In this document: piece after piece, positions 7,395-15,276 of the stretch | Layout: every line of letters begins with the position of its first letter | How positions within the stretch are numbered: the first letter of the stretch is position 1 | Assembly (NCBI RefSeq): GCF_946479605.1 | Contig: NZ_CAMLGT010000012.1 | Location: 1-31,797, forward strand | Reading direction: 5' to 3' | Length of the DNA: 31,797 nucleotides | From: an uncultured Lacibacter sp. | GTDB lineage: Bacteria > Bacteroidota > Bacteroidia > Chitinophagales > Chitinophagaceae | Program-made: the position numbers and the translations under genes | The notes under the pieces: model-generated | The model's database searches: none | The model's input: the letters and a program-made list of their open reading frames with translations, nothing else | Told to the model about the DNA's origin: nothing

Positions 7395-8462
7395 ATGCCT
7401 GAATTTTTGCAAACAAAAGTGTTTGATAACCCGCTCATCAGCTATTTATGGATTGCTGGTATTCTGCTGGCCATGTATTTATTGAAAGGAATTGTTTCAA
7501 AATTTCTTTGCGGGTTACTGTATGGCTTTTTTCCAGGTGCAAAAAAATATGTAAGTCGTGATCAGTTCATTGCATTGGTGCTGATACCCATGGAATGGTT
7601 CATTGTGTGGATGGTGGTGATCTTTTCATTGCACAAGCTTACATTCCCTGCTGTACTTGATATTGAGTTATACAAAATAACGCTGAAGGATATTATTGAA
7701 GCGATCGGCAAAGCCATTCTGATTGTTTTCTTCATCCGACTGTTACGGAGATTTATTGATTTTCTTGCACTGGTCTTTAAAGCAAAAGCCGATCAAACGG
7801 CTGATCAAACCGATAACCAGCTGGTAGTTTTCTTCCGTGATTTTTTTAAAGTGGTGGCCTTGATCATCGGCATCATCATGTTCTCAAAGTTTGTGCTGAA
7901 GTTTGATGTATCAAATCTTATTACAGGTCTTAGTATTGTTACAGCAGCGGTTGCGTTAGCTACAAAAGAAAGCCTTGAAAACCTGATTGCATCGTTTATT
8001 ATTTTCTTCGATAAACCGTTTACTCTTGGAGATCTTGTAAAAGTTGAAACAATCACCGGTACGGTTGAAAAGATCGGGCTGCGGAGTACACGCATCCGCA
8101 CCGATCAGAAAACATTTGTAACAGTACCGAATAAGAAAATGGTTGACAGTATTCTTGATAATCTTTCATTGCGTACACAACGTAAAGCAGAAATAAAGCT
8201 GGAGTTGCATGTGAAAACAACGGCAAAGCAAATTGATGAGTTGATTGCTAAAGCAGAAATACTGCTGCAGCAACAGGAACAGGTGGAAAGCTATAGTGTG
8301 GTATTGAATGAACTTACATTTAAATCACTTATTCTGCAGGTAGATTATTTTACTGCAACTATTGAGTTTGCACGCTTCCAGGAAATTAAACAGGAAGTCC
8401 ATCTCAACCTGCTTCGCTTTATGGAAGGGCTGGGTATTGAGCTGGCGGGCAATCAGCCATAA
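7395..8462 (+). CDS. MscS-family mechanosensitive ion channel
   Basis: The protein is a small-conductance mechanosensitive channel homologue that opens under membrane tension to release solutes during osmotic downshock, in the inner membrane. From ATG 7395 it has 355 residues. Membrane segments lie near residues 14-31, 57-78, 98-126 and 144-168. The pore-lining helix is at 172-205 (SNLITGLSIVTAAVALATK), followed by DKPFTLGD at 206-213, the conserved junction with the cytoplasmic beta domain. The soluble C-terminal domain shows the usual TGTVEKIGLRSTRIRT and VPNKKMVD segments. A TTG two codons earlier is in frame but ATG is the better start. The GNAT gene follows 18 bases after the stop, so the two probably form an operon. 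Confidence 0.92.
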   Translation: MPEFLQTKVFDNPLISYLWIAGILLAMYLLKGIVSKFLCGLLYGFFPGAKKYVSRDQFIALVLIPMEWFIVWMVVIFSLHKLTFPAVLDIELYKITLKDIIEAIGKAILIVFFIRLLRRFIDFLALVFKAKADQTADQTDNQLVVFFRDFFKVVALIIGIIMFSKFVLKFDVSNLITGLSIVTAAVALATKESLENLIASFIIFFDKPFTLGDLVKVETITGTVEKIGLRSTRIRTDQKTFVTVPNKKMVDSILDNLSLRTQRKAEIKLELHVKTTAKQIDELIAKAEILLQQQEQVESYSVVLNELTFKSLILQVDYFTATIEFARFQEIKQEVHLNLLRFMEGLGIELAGNQP

Positions 8463-8480
8463 TTGTTTATTGAAAGGTAT

Positions 8481-9011
8481 ATGATCAATTTACAACCTGT
8501 ACTTGAAAATGAACTCATTCGTCTGCAACCACTACAGCAGGATGATTTTGAACGGTTGTATGCTGTAGCATCTGATCCGTTAATATGGGAGCAGCATCCA
8601 AACAAAAACCGCTTTCAACGTGATGTGTTTCAAACTTATTTTGAAGGGGCAATGGAATCAAAAGGAGCGTTATTGCTCATTGATAAACAAACAGGCGAAC
8701 CTGCAGGCAGCTCCCGGTTTTATGATTACAATGAAGCAGAAAACTCATTGCTGATCGGTTACACATTTGTTGCAAGAAAATTCTGGGGCAAAGGATATAA
8801 CCCGGCCATGAAAGCATTAATGCTTGATCATGCCTTTCAATTTGTTGATAAAGTGCTGTTTCATATTGGGGCAAACAATACACGTTCGCAAATTGCTATT
8901 GACCGCATTGGTGCGGTTAAGCAAAAAGAAATTTCCGTTGCATACCATGGCGAACCCGAAAAGCTCAACTTTGAATATTTGTTAGAAAAGCAACGCTGGT
9001 TGCAGAAATAA
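8481..9011 (+). CDS. GNAT family N-acetyltransferase (RimJ/RimL type)
   Basis: The 176-residue protein has the RimJ/RimL-like pattern: an N-terminal NELIRLQPLQQDDFERLYAVASDP strand-helix, then GYTFVARKFWGKGYNPAMKALMLDHAF. The last segment carries the acetyl-CoA-binding loop (KFWGKGYN, in place of the R/Q-x-x-G-x-G/A consensus), and the C-terminal part includes GANNTRSQIAIDRIGAVK, where Asn and Ser residues of this subfamily contact cofactor and substrate. It transfers an acetyl group from acetyl-CoA to an unknown amine or protein N-terminus in the cytoplasm. I chose ATG 8481 over the in-frame TTG at 8463, which abuts the mscS stop. A hairpin terminator begins 2 bases after the stop. Confidence 0.85.
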   Translation: MINLQPVLENELIRLQPLQQDDFERLYAVASDPLIWEQHPNKNRFQRDVFQTYFEGAMESKGALLLIDKQTGEPAGSSRFYDYNEAENSLLIGYTFVARKFWGKGYNPAMKALMLDHAFQFVDKVLFHIGANNTRSQIAIDRIGAVKQKEISVAYHGEPEKLNFEYLLEKQRWLQK

Positions 9012-9012
9012 A

Positions 9013-9039
9013 AAATGCAACCTCAAGATGGTTGCATTT
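9013..9039. terminator. Terminator hairpin between convergent genes
   Basis: AAATGCAACC at 9013-9022 pairs exactly with GGTTGCATTT at 9030-9039 around a 7-base loop. On the minus strand the stem is followed by a run of six T's, making it a good intrinsic terminator for the thioredoxin-like gene. The plus-strand tail is weaker, but the hairpin may also stop transcription from the GNAT gene. Confidence 0.8.
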
Positions 9040-9060
9040 CACGGTTAAAGGAGGATCTGC

Positions 9061-9609
9061 TTATTTCGCTTTTGCAAATACTTCAGCTAATTCCTGATCG
9101 TACACACCATATTTACCAAACTCTTCTACACGACCAATTTCTTTTCCGCCCTTCAATACCATAATAGTGGGCGCTTTGGTTACATTCAATGCTTCGCATA
9201 AATGACCCAAAGTTGTTTTCTTTCTGTCAACACCAATTACTGTTAAGCGCTTCATGTTAAACCCTACCTGGTCCAGCATTTTTAATAACTGCGGAAATAC
9301 AATATGCGAATCTTCGCACCAGGTGCCCACAAATACCAACAGTTGAATGGTATCTTTTACAGCAGTAAGATTGGTTACGCAATCAGCATTGGGTTTGTAC
9401 CAGCTGATGTCGTTCTTCATCCAGGTAAAATCAGCATCGTTCTGTAATATCTCACGGCTCAAAATACCTTTCAGTGTTTTCAACCCGTTCTCCGGATCTT
9501 TTGATACTTCGTATTGTACTTGAGAAAAACTGTTGAGAGATAAAAAAACGGAAAGGATCACTGCTAAAAATTTCATACACTCTTTTCTTGTTTTCATTGC
9601 ACGAGTCAT
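9061..9609 (-). CDS. Exported thioredoxin-like protein with WCxDS site
   Basis: The 182-residue protein has a signal peptide (MKFLAVILSVFLSLNSFSQ after a short basic lead) and one thioredoxin-like domain. The fold is shown by LLVFVGTWCEDSH, the partner strand RLTVIGVDRKK and the cis-Pro region VTKAPTIMVLKGGKEIGRVEEFG. The active site is WCEDS: the first Cys is present but the second Cys of CxxC is Ser. It could therefore form mixed disulfides but not act as an ordinary dithiol reductase. It is probably periplasmic. The ATG at 9609 shares one base with the MerR-like gene's stop (TAATG), which favours this start through translational coupling. An internal ATG at 9576 would give a tighter signal peptide and cannot be excluded. 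Confidence 0.8.
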   Translation of the reverse strand: MTRAMKTRKECMKFLAVILSVFLSLNSFSQVQYEVSKDPENGLKTLKGILSREILQNDADFTWMKNDISWYKPNADCVTNLTAVKDTIQLLVFVGTWCEDSHIVFPQLLKMLDQVGFNMKRLTVIGVDRKKTTLGHLCEALNVTKAPTIMVLKGGKEIGRVEEFGKYGVYDQELAEVFAKAK

Positions 9610-10025
9610 TAAAGGTCGGCTTTCAACGCCAGTAAAAACTGTTTGATCTGTTGTAAACTTTTGATCAGCTCAAACCGTACCTCTGTATCGTTTTTATGTT
9701 GTTTTAAATAATCTTTGGCAGCCTCGATGGTATATTTTTTGTAACGCAGCAAATAATAGATCTGGTGTACTTTTTTTACTTCTGTTGCATTAAAGAACCT
9801 GTCGCCCTTTTTATTCTTGCGTGGTTTCAGGAAACTGAATTCTGTTTCCCAGTAACGGATGGATGATGGGTTGATCTGAAACAGATCGCACACTTCACCA
9901 ATGCTGTAATACAATTTTTTGCTCAGCACTTCATCCGAAGGCAGTTCAACAAACTCTGCTTCATCACCAAGATCTTTCAGGCTTTTACGTCCACGTTTTT
10001 GCTTTGGCTTTGGAGGTTTGTTCAA
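9609..10025 (-). CDS. MerR-family transcriptional regulator
   Basis: The protein is a DNA-binding protein with a MerR-type winged helix: KLYYSIGEVCDLFQINPSSIRYWETEF, then LKPRKNKKGDRFFNATEVKKVHQIYYLL, then a short helical C-terminus with no effector domain or metal-binding Cys set. The signal it senses is unknown. The start is uncertain. The coordinates use TTG at 10025-10023 (138 residues), but the frame stays open to a TGA at 10115-10113 without ATG, GTG or TTG. The extra codons encode an acidic FDFEEPP segment followed by PRRGRKP, which looks coding and resembles the second basic motif KRGRKSL inside the called protein. A CTG at 10100-10098 may be the true start. Its stop overlaps the thioredoxin-like start. 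Confidence 0.82.
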   Translation of the reverse strand: MNKPPKPKQKRGRKSLKDLGDEAEFVELPSDEVLSKKLYYSIGEVCDLFQINPSSIRYWETEFSFLKPRKNKKGDRFFNATEVKKVHQIYYLLRYKKYTIEAAKDYLKQHKNDTEVRFELIKSLQQIKQFLLALKADL

Positions 10026-10131
10026 TGGCTTGCGGCCACGGCGTGGTGCTGCCTTTGGCGGTTCTTCAAAATCAAATGCTATTTGTGCAGGCTTTGCCAG
10101 GTGTAAGTTGTTTCAACAAAAATAATGATTC

Positions 10132-10166
10132 AGCCAATAGCCCTTAGCCCTAAGTTGTTAGCCATT
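10132..10166. repeat. Degenerate 7-bp tandem repeat (AGCCnnT, five units)
   Basis: Five consecutive heptamers begin at 10132, 10139, 10146, 10153 and 10160: AGCCAAT, AGCCCTT, AGCCCTA, AGTTGTT, AGCCATT. Four of the five keep AGCC; the fourth has diverged. They lie between the MerR-like gene and the end of the M23 gene, in a gap of about 160 bases that holds no ORF other than the possible MerR N-terminal extension. Confidence 0.6.
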
Positions 10167-10183
10167 TGCAAATACTTGCCTTC

Positions 10184-11155
10184 TTAATCAAAGCTCTGAT
10201 TGCCTGTTGCAGCAATTTTCAGCATACGATCAAATTGCTCAGGAGTAAGATCGTTGTAAAAGAAATAGATAGGATCAAGATCACGACCATTCTTATGCAC
10301 TTCGTAATGCAGGTGCGGGCCGGTGCTTTTTCCTGTGCTGCCCACCCAGCCAATAACTTCACCACGGCGAATACGCTGACCATTGCGCACTTTAATACGC
10401 ACCATGTGTCCATACAGTGTTTCATAGCCATAACCATGATTGATGACCACATGATTACCATAACCATTGGCTGTATTGCCTGCTAATGTTACAGTGCCAT
10501 CGGCTGTTGCATAAATGGGTGTACCCTGTGGTGCTGCAAAATCAAGCCCTGCATGAAATTTTGTTGTTTTATAAACTGGATCTATCCTGTATCCAAAACC
10601 GGAAGCAAGTCTAGTCAATTCTTTATTACTCACCGGTTGTATGGCCGGCGTTGCAGCAAGTAACGCTTCTTTGTTTTTGATCATGCCTTCAATAGCAGTG
10701 AAAGAAGTGGTTTGTGCATATAACCTGTTGCGTAGTGTATTGATCTGTTGCAGAATAGACGTGTTCAGTTCATCTTCACTAAGCTTGGCTATAAGACGGT
10801 CCTCCGCCTGTTTCTCCATCATTTTTGCCCTTGCACTATCGGGAATAGGACTGGCTTCAAAAATTGACCGGTACACCTGGTTATCACGCTTTTCAATTTC
10901 ACGCAACTCATCATTCATACGCCTGATCTCTGCATTTAAAATGCTATAGTTTTCTTTAATACGGTTATTTTCATTTTTCAACATCTGCTCGTTGGCAGAG
11001 GGAAAATATCGATAAGATATCTGCATGAAAAGAAAGCCTGCCACAGCAACAGACGCCAAAAAACTGAACACCCGCAGCAGCTTTACCCGCAGCGGAGTTA
11101 CCAGTTTTTCATACCGGAGTGTATTGGTATTATAGAAATACTTTACTTTCTTCAT
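10184..11155 (-). CDS. M23-family metallopeptidase, membrane-anchored
   Basis: The protein is a LytM-type zinc endopeptidase expected to cut peptidoglycan cross-bridges in the periplasm, or to activate amidases if inactive. In the 323-residue protein a short basic cytoplasmic stretch precedes one membrane segment near residues 28-46. A helical, coiled-coil-like region follows at about 55-165. The M23 domain starts near 185 with SGFGYRIDP. Zinc ligands are visible as HAGLD (H201, D205) and HLH (H281, H283), and LYGH supplies the catalytic-site H250, so it should be active. It is divergent from alaS, and downstream on the same strand is the MerR-like regulator. This order is familiar in Bacteroidota. 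The start ATG at 11155 is the only good candidate before the membrane segment. Confidence 0.9.
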   Translation of the reverse strand: MKKVKYFYNTNTLRYEKLVTPLRVKLLRVFSFLASVAVAGFLFMQISYRYFPSANEQMLKNENNRIKENYSILNAEIRRMNDELREIEKRDNQVYRSIFEASPIPDSARAKMMEKQAEDRLIAKLSEDELNTSILQQINTLRNRLYAQTTSFTAIEGMIKNKEALLAATPAIQPVSNKELTRLASGFGYRIDPVYKTTKFHAGLDFAAPQGTPIYATADGTVTLAGNTANGYGNHVVINHGYGYETLYGHMVRIKVRNGQRIRRGEVIGWVGSTGKSTGPHLHYEVHKNGRDLDPIYFFYNDLTPEQFDRMLKIAATGNQSFD

Positions 11156-11185
11156 ATAAGCAATCAGGTGGTCATAGGATTGGCT

Positions 11186-11193
11186 TACCTTTG
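11186..11193 (+). promoter_or_regulatory. Promoter -7 box (TACCTTTG) for alaS
   Basis: This is an exact TAnnTTTG match, with the same core (TTACCTTTGC) as the box ahead of the isocitrate dehydrogenase gene. It lies 67 bases ahead of the alaS ATG at 11261 and supports that start over a GTG at 11168, which would lie upstream of the box. No clear -33 TTG is seen. Confidence 0.45.
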
Positions 11194-11260
11194 CTACCCA
11201 TTAAAAAGGGGTGTTACAAATATAGGGCTATCACTCCTCAAAAATCAATCCAAACACAGG

Positions 11261-13882
11261 ATGAATATGATGACTGCCGCAGAAATAAGACAGAAATACT
11301 TAGATTTTTTTGCATCAAAGAAACACCAGATCGTTGCTTCGGCACCGATAGTGGTGAAGAATGACCCTACTTTATTGTTCACCAATGCAGGAATGAACCA
11401 GTTCAAGGATTATTTCCTCGGTAACCGTAAGCCTGAGCATACCCGTGTGGCAGATACACAGAAATGTTTGCGTGTAAGCGGTAAGCACAACGATCTTGAA
11501 GAAGTGGGTGTTGATACTTACCACCATACCATGTTTGAAATGCTGGGTAACTGGAGCTTTGGCGATTATTTTAAGAAAGAAGCCATTGCCTGGAGCTGGG
11601 AATTGCTGGCCGATGTGTATGGCATTCCCAAAGATCGCTTATACGTAACCGTGTTTGAAGGTGATGCAAAAGAAAACTTGCCGAAAGATGAAGAAGCATG
11701 GAACGAATGGAAAAAATGGATTGCTGAAGACCGCATCTTACTCGGTAATAAAAAAGATAATTTCTGGGAAATGGGCGATACAGGACCTTGTGGCCCCTGT
11801 ACCGAAATACTTGTTGATTGCAGAACAGATGAAGAACGTAAACTGGTTGATGGAAAAACATTGGTGAACAATGATCATCCGCAGGTGATTGAAATATGGA
11901 ACAATGTATTCATCCAGTTCAACCGTTTGAAAGATGGATCACTTGAACAGCTCCCTGCCAAACATGTAGATACCGGAATGGGTTTCGAACGTTTAACCCG
12001 TGTACTGCAAAACAAACAAAGCAATTACGATACAGATATTTTTACCGGTACCATTGCAGCTGTTGAAAACATCGTTGCAAAAAAATATACTGCTGGTGAT
12101 GATAAGGAAAGTGTAGCGTTTCGTGTACTGGCTGATCATATCCGTGCTATCTGTTTTACCATTGCTGATGGACAGCTGCCAAGCAATACCGGTGCAGGTT
12201 ATGTTATCCGTCGTATTTTAAGAAGAGCTGTTCGGTATTATTATTCGTATCTCGGATACAAGCAACCGTTGTTGCATCAGTTAGTGCCGGTATTGGCAAC
12301 ACAGTTTGAAAACGTATTTCCTGAATTGAAAGCACAGGAAAGTTTTGTGCAGAAAGTAGTGAAGGAAGAAGAAGATGCTTTCTTACGCACACTTGAAAAA
12401 GGATTGAAGCGTATTGATGACATCATCAATACATCAAAAGAAGTGATTGATGGAAAAGCTGCATTTGAATTGTTTGATACCTATGGTTTCCCGATTGATC
12501 TTACACGTTTGATAGCAGGTGAGAACAACTTAGCTATTGATGAAAAGGGATTTGAAACAGCACTGAACGAACAAAAAGAACGTAGCCGTGCTGCAACAAC
12601 AATTGATACCGAAGATTGGGTGGAAGTGCTGGCAACAGATAAAACTTCCTTTGTAGGTTATGATGCGGTTACAGCAGAAACCAAACTGGTGAAGTACCGT
12701 AAGGTGAACATCAAAGGCAAAGCTGCTTGTCAGTTAGTATTACAGGCAACACCTTTTTATGCAGAAAGCGGCGGACAGGTGGGTGATACAGGTGTATTAC
12801 TGTTTGAAGGTGAAGAAGTAATTGTTACCGATACAAAAAAGGAAAACGATCTCATCATTCATTTTACTGAACAGTTGCCTGTAAATATTACTGCTGTTGT
12901 TGCTGCTAAAGTAAATGCCGACCGTCGTAAAAAAATTGCTGTACATCATTCTGCCACACACTTAATGCATGCAGCCTTACGTAAAGTGCTGGGTACACAT
13001 GTGGCACAAAAAGGCAGTTTGGTGAATGATCAATACCTGCGTTTCGATTTTTCACACTTTGCAAAAGTGACCGATGAAGAAGTTGCACAGGTAGAAGCAA
13101 TTGTGAATGAAAAGATCCGTGAAAATATTCCTGTTGTTATTAAATCAATGCCAAAGGATGAAGCAATTGCATTGGGTGCAATGGCTTTGTTTGGTGAAAA
13201 GTATTCCGATGAAGTGCGGGTGGTGATCATCGACCCAACTTATTCTATAGAGTTATGCGGCGGAACACATGTTGGCTCAACCGGCGAACTTGGTTTGTTT
13301 AAGATCACAAGCGAAAGTGCTGTAGCTGCAGGTGTTCGTCGTGTAGAAGCTGTTACAGGTTTTGCGGCTGAGCAATATGTAAATACTGAATTTGATGCCA
13401 TTCGTTCGATCCGTGGTTTGCTGAAAAATCCAAAAGACATCAGCAAATCAATTGAAGGTTTGCAAAGTGAAAACAGTGAACTGAAAAAGAAACTGGAGAA
13501 ACTGGAAGCACGTCAGCTGGTTACATTGCGTAATGAGTTGTTGCAGAAAGATGAGATCATTAACAATGTAACATTCATTGGCGATATAGTTGAAGTAAGC
13601 AATGCCGATGCATTGAAGAAAGTTTGTTTCGATCTCAAAACAAATCTCAACGATTATGTGGCTGTGCTTTGTGCAAACATCGATGGCAAACCATTCGTGG
13701 CTGTGGGCATCAGCGATACTGTTGCAGCAGCAAAAAATCTTGATGCAGGAAAGATCATCAAGGAACATATTGCACCGTTGATCAAAGGTGGTGGCGGTGG
13801 TCAAAAAACATTGGCTACTGCTGGTGGACAAGACATCAGCAACCTGCAACAGGTGATTGAAAAAGTGAAAGGATTATTATAG
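11261..13882 (+). CDS. alaS: Alanine--tRNA ligase
   Basis: The enzyme charges tRNA-Ala in the cytoplasm. From ATG 11261 the protein has 873 residues, the normal length; ATGs at 11267 and 11270 are equally possible starts. The class II catalytic core opens with EIRQKYLDFFASKKH and contains TNAGMNQFKDYFLG and the ETGDTGPCGPC-type segment (here MGDTGPCGPCTEI). The tRNA-recognition domain has GAGYVIRRILRRAVRY. The editing domain, which removes mischarged Ser or Gly, holds the zinc ligands HxxxH (H563, H567) and CGGTH (C666, H670). The C-terminal C-Ala domain ends with GGGGGQKTLATAGG. The in-frame GTG at 11168 would add 31 residues absent from the family. A strong terminator follows. Confidence 0.98.
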   Translation: MNMMTAAEIRQKYLDFFASKKHQIVASAPIVVKNDPTLLFTNAGMNQFKDYFLGNRKPEHTRVADTQKCLRVSGKHNDLEEVGVDTYHHTMFEMLGNWSFGDYFKKEAIAWSWELLADVYGIPKDRLYVTVFEGDAKENLPKDEEAWNEWKKWIAEDRILLGNKKDNFWEMGDTGPCGPCTEILVDCRTDEERKLVDGKTLVNNDHPQVIEIWNNVFIQFNRLKDGSLEQLPAKHVDTGMGFERLTRVLQNKQSNYDTDIFTGTIAAVENIVAKKYTAGDDKESVAFRVLADHIRAICFTIADGQLPSNTGAGYVIRRILRRAVRYYYSYLGYKQPLLHQLVPVLATQFENVFPELKAQESFVQKVVKEEEDAFLRTLEKGLKRIDDIINTSKEVIDGKAAFELFDTYGFPIDLTRLIAGENNLAIDEKGFETALNEQKERSRAATTIDTEDWVEVLATDKTSFVGYDAVTAETKLVKYRKVNIKGKAACQLVLQATPFYAESGGQVGDTGVLLFEGEEVIVTDTKKENDLIIHFTEQLPVNITAVVAAKVNADRRKKIAVHHSATHLMHAALRKVLGTHVAQKGSLVNDQYLRFDFSHFAKVTDEEVAQVEAIVNEKIRENIPVVIKSMPKDEAIALGAMALFGEKYSDEVRVVIIDPTYSIELCGGTHVGSTGELGLFKITSESAVAAGVRRVEAVTGFAAEQYVNTEFDAIRSIRGLLKNPKDISKSIEGLQSENSELKKKLEKLEARQLVTLRNELLQKDEIINNVTFIGDIVEVSNADALKKVCFDLKTNLNDYVAVLCANIDGKPFVAVGISDTVAAAKNLDAGKIIKEHIAPLIKGGGGGQKTLATAGGQDISNLQQVIEKVKGLL

Positions 13883-13899
13883 TCTCTGTCAATGATTTT

Positions 13900-13939
13900 A
13901 AACAGCCGCAGCTAACTAAGTTGCGGCTGTTTCTTTTTT
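13900..13939 (+). terminator. Rho-independent terminator of alaS
   Basis: AAACAGCCGCA at 13900-13910 pairs exactly with TGCGGCTGTTT at 13922-13932 and is followed by C and six T's. It lies 17 bases after the alaS stop. Confidence 0.88.
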
Positions 13940-14043
13940 AGAGCAATAAGCCGAAATGTTAAAAAATCAGAAAATCTCCGAAAAAATTCGTAAATAAGAA
14001 AATGTTCGTACATTAGCCCTGTCAACAATAAAACCTTATTTGT

Positions 14044-15099
14044 ATGAAACGTATTTCATTGTATGCATTGGCCCTTGTAGCCGCTACCCAACTGGCTGTC
14101 TCAGCATCAGCACAGGAAAAAGAAAAAAGAGAAAAGGAGATCAGGGAAAAGAAGGAACAGATCATCATCCGTAAAAAAGGCGATAAAACAGAAAAGACAA
14201 CCATTGTTATTGATGGTGATAAAGTAACTGTTAATGGAAAGCCGGTTGAAAAAGGTGATAAGGATATTATCATTCATCGGTTTGATGGAGATGATGAATT
14301 TGTATTCAGTTCTCCACGTGTTCGTGTTTCTCTGCCCAAAGTGTATCGCTACCGTGGTCCAAACGGAGCCGGTAACTGGCATGAGTTCAACAGCGACAAT
14401 TTCATGAAGGAATTCAATATGAACTGGAAAGGCGGCCCCTTGCTTGGTGTGGTTACCGATGATAATGAAAAAGGTGCTCTTGTAGAGGAAGTGCAGAAAG
14501 AAACAGCTGCAGAAAAAGCTGGGTTGCAAAAAGGTGACATCATCACAAAAGTGGGAGATGCTAAAATCAGTTCACCGGCAGATCTCAGCAAAGCTATTCA
14601 CGCAAAAAAGGCAAACGATGAAGTAGAGATCACTTACCTGCGTGATGGAAAAGAAAAGAAAACAAAAGCAAAGCTGGGCGAGAGTAAAGGTTTTGAAGGC
14701 ATGCACAGCTTTAATTTCAGAGTACCGGAAGTAATGCCGTTTGGTGAAGGGCAGTTCAATTTCGATCATATTGCACCACGCATTCATGGCCTGGAAAACA
14801 GGATCATGTTATCTCCGGCACGTCCAAAATTTGGCGCAACAATACAGGATACAGAAGAAGGCAATGGTGTAAAAGTGCTGGAGCTGGAAGCTGAATCGCC
14901 TGCTGCAAAAAGCGGTTTGCAAAAGGATGATATTATTACCGAGATCGATGGAAAAACGGTAAAAACAGTTGCTGCTGCAAGAGAAGCGTTGCGTGGTAAA
15001 CCAGAGCAAACGCTGTGGAATGTAAAACTGTTACGTGGTGGTAAAACAGTAAATGTGGAAGTAAAAATTCCAAAGAAACTGCAAAAAGCTGATTTATAG
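14044..15099 (+). CDS. Exported protein with two PDZ domains
   Basis: The 351-residue protein has a signal peptide (MKRISLYALALVAATQLAVSASAQ is its extent, cut near residue 23), then a highly charged Lys/Glu-rich stretch at about 25-50. Two PDZ domains follow: one near 130-212 with GPLLGVVTDD and GLQKGDIITKVGD, and one near 262-343 with SGLQKDDIITEIDG. The pairing resembles the C-terminal half of HtrA/DegP proteases, but there is no trypsin-like domain, so it is a binding or scaffold protein rather than a protease. It should act in the periplasm. It stands alone between two terminators. A weak promoter-like box, TACATTAG at 14009-14016, lies 27 bases upstream. The partner is unknown. Confidence 0.85.
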   Translation: MKRISLYALALVAATQLAVSASAQEKEKREKEIREKKEQIIIRKKGDKTEKTTIVIDGDKVTVNGKPVEKGDKDIIIHRFDGDDEFVFSSPRVRVSLPKVYRYRGPNGAGNWHEFNSDNFMKEFNMNWKGGPLLGVVTDDNEKGALVEEVQKETAAEKAGLQKGDIITKVGDAKISSPADLSKAIHAKKANDEVEITYLRDGKEKKTKAKLGESKGFEGMHSFNFRVPEVMPFGEGQFNFDHIAPRIHGLENRIMLSPARPKFGATIQDTEEGNGVKVLELEAESPAAKSGLQKDDIITEIDGKTVKTVAAAREALRGKPEQTLWNVKLLRGGKTVNVEVKIPKKLQKADL

Positions 15100-15122
15100 A
15101 TTTTCTCATACTCTGATTTAGC

Positions 15123-15152
15123 AAGCCTCCGTCGTCTGCCGGGGGCTTTTTT
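15123..15152 (+). terminator. Rho-independent terminator of the PDZ gene
   Basis: AAGCCTCC at 15123-15130 pairs with GGGGGCTT at 15141-15148 (one G-T pair) around a 10-base loop, and a T-run extends to 15152. It begins 23 bases after the stop of the PDZ gene. Confidence 0.78.
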
Positions 15153-15188
15153 GTGCATTTACTCACATAAGCTTCGGTTGAAAACGGG

Positions 15189-15196
15189 TATTTTTG
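15189..15196 (+). promoter_or_regulatory. Promoter -7 box (TATTTTTG) for gatB
   Basis: This is an exact TAnnTTTG match in the gap between the upstream terminator and gatB, about 80 bases ahead of the ATG. No matching -33 element is obvious. Confidence 0.42.
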
Positions 15197-15276
15197 CGAA
15201 CCCTGAAACCCCAAATGGAGTTGAAGGGAGTTTAAACGGACATTGAGCTTAGCCGAAATGTCGTTTCATTTAAATT

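Noticed and set aside
11168..11260. GTG start of alaS 31 codons upstream
   Set aside because: The added residues match no alanyl-tRNA synthetase N-terminus, and a promoter box at 11186-11193 lies downstream of this GTG.
14107..15214. Several antisense frames opposite the PDZ gene
   Set aside because: Phe/Ser-rich low-complexity translations that mirror the Lys/Glu-rich coding strand; no start context or family resemblance.
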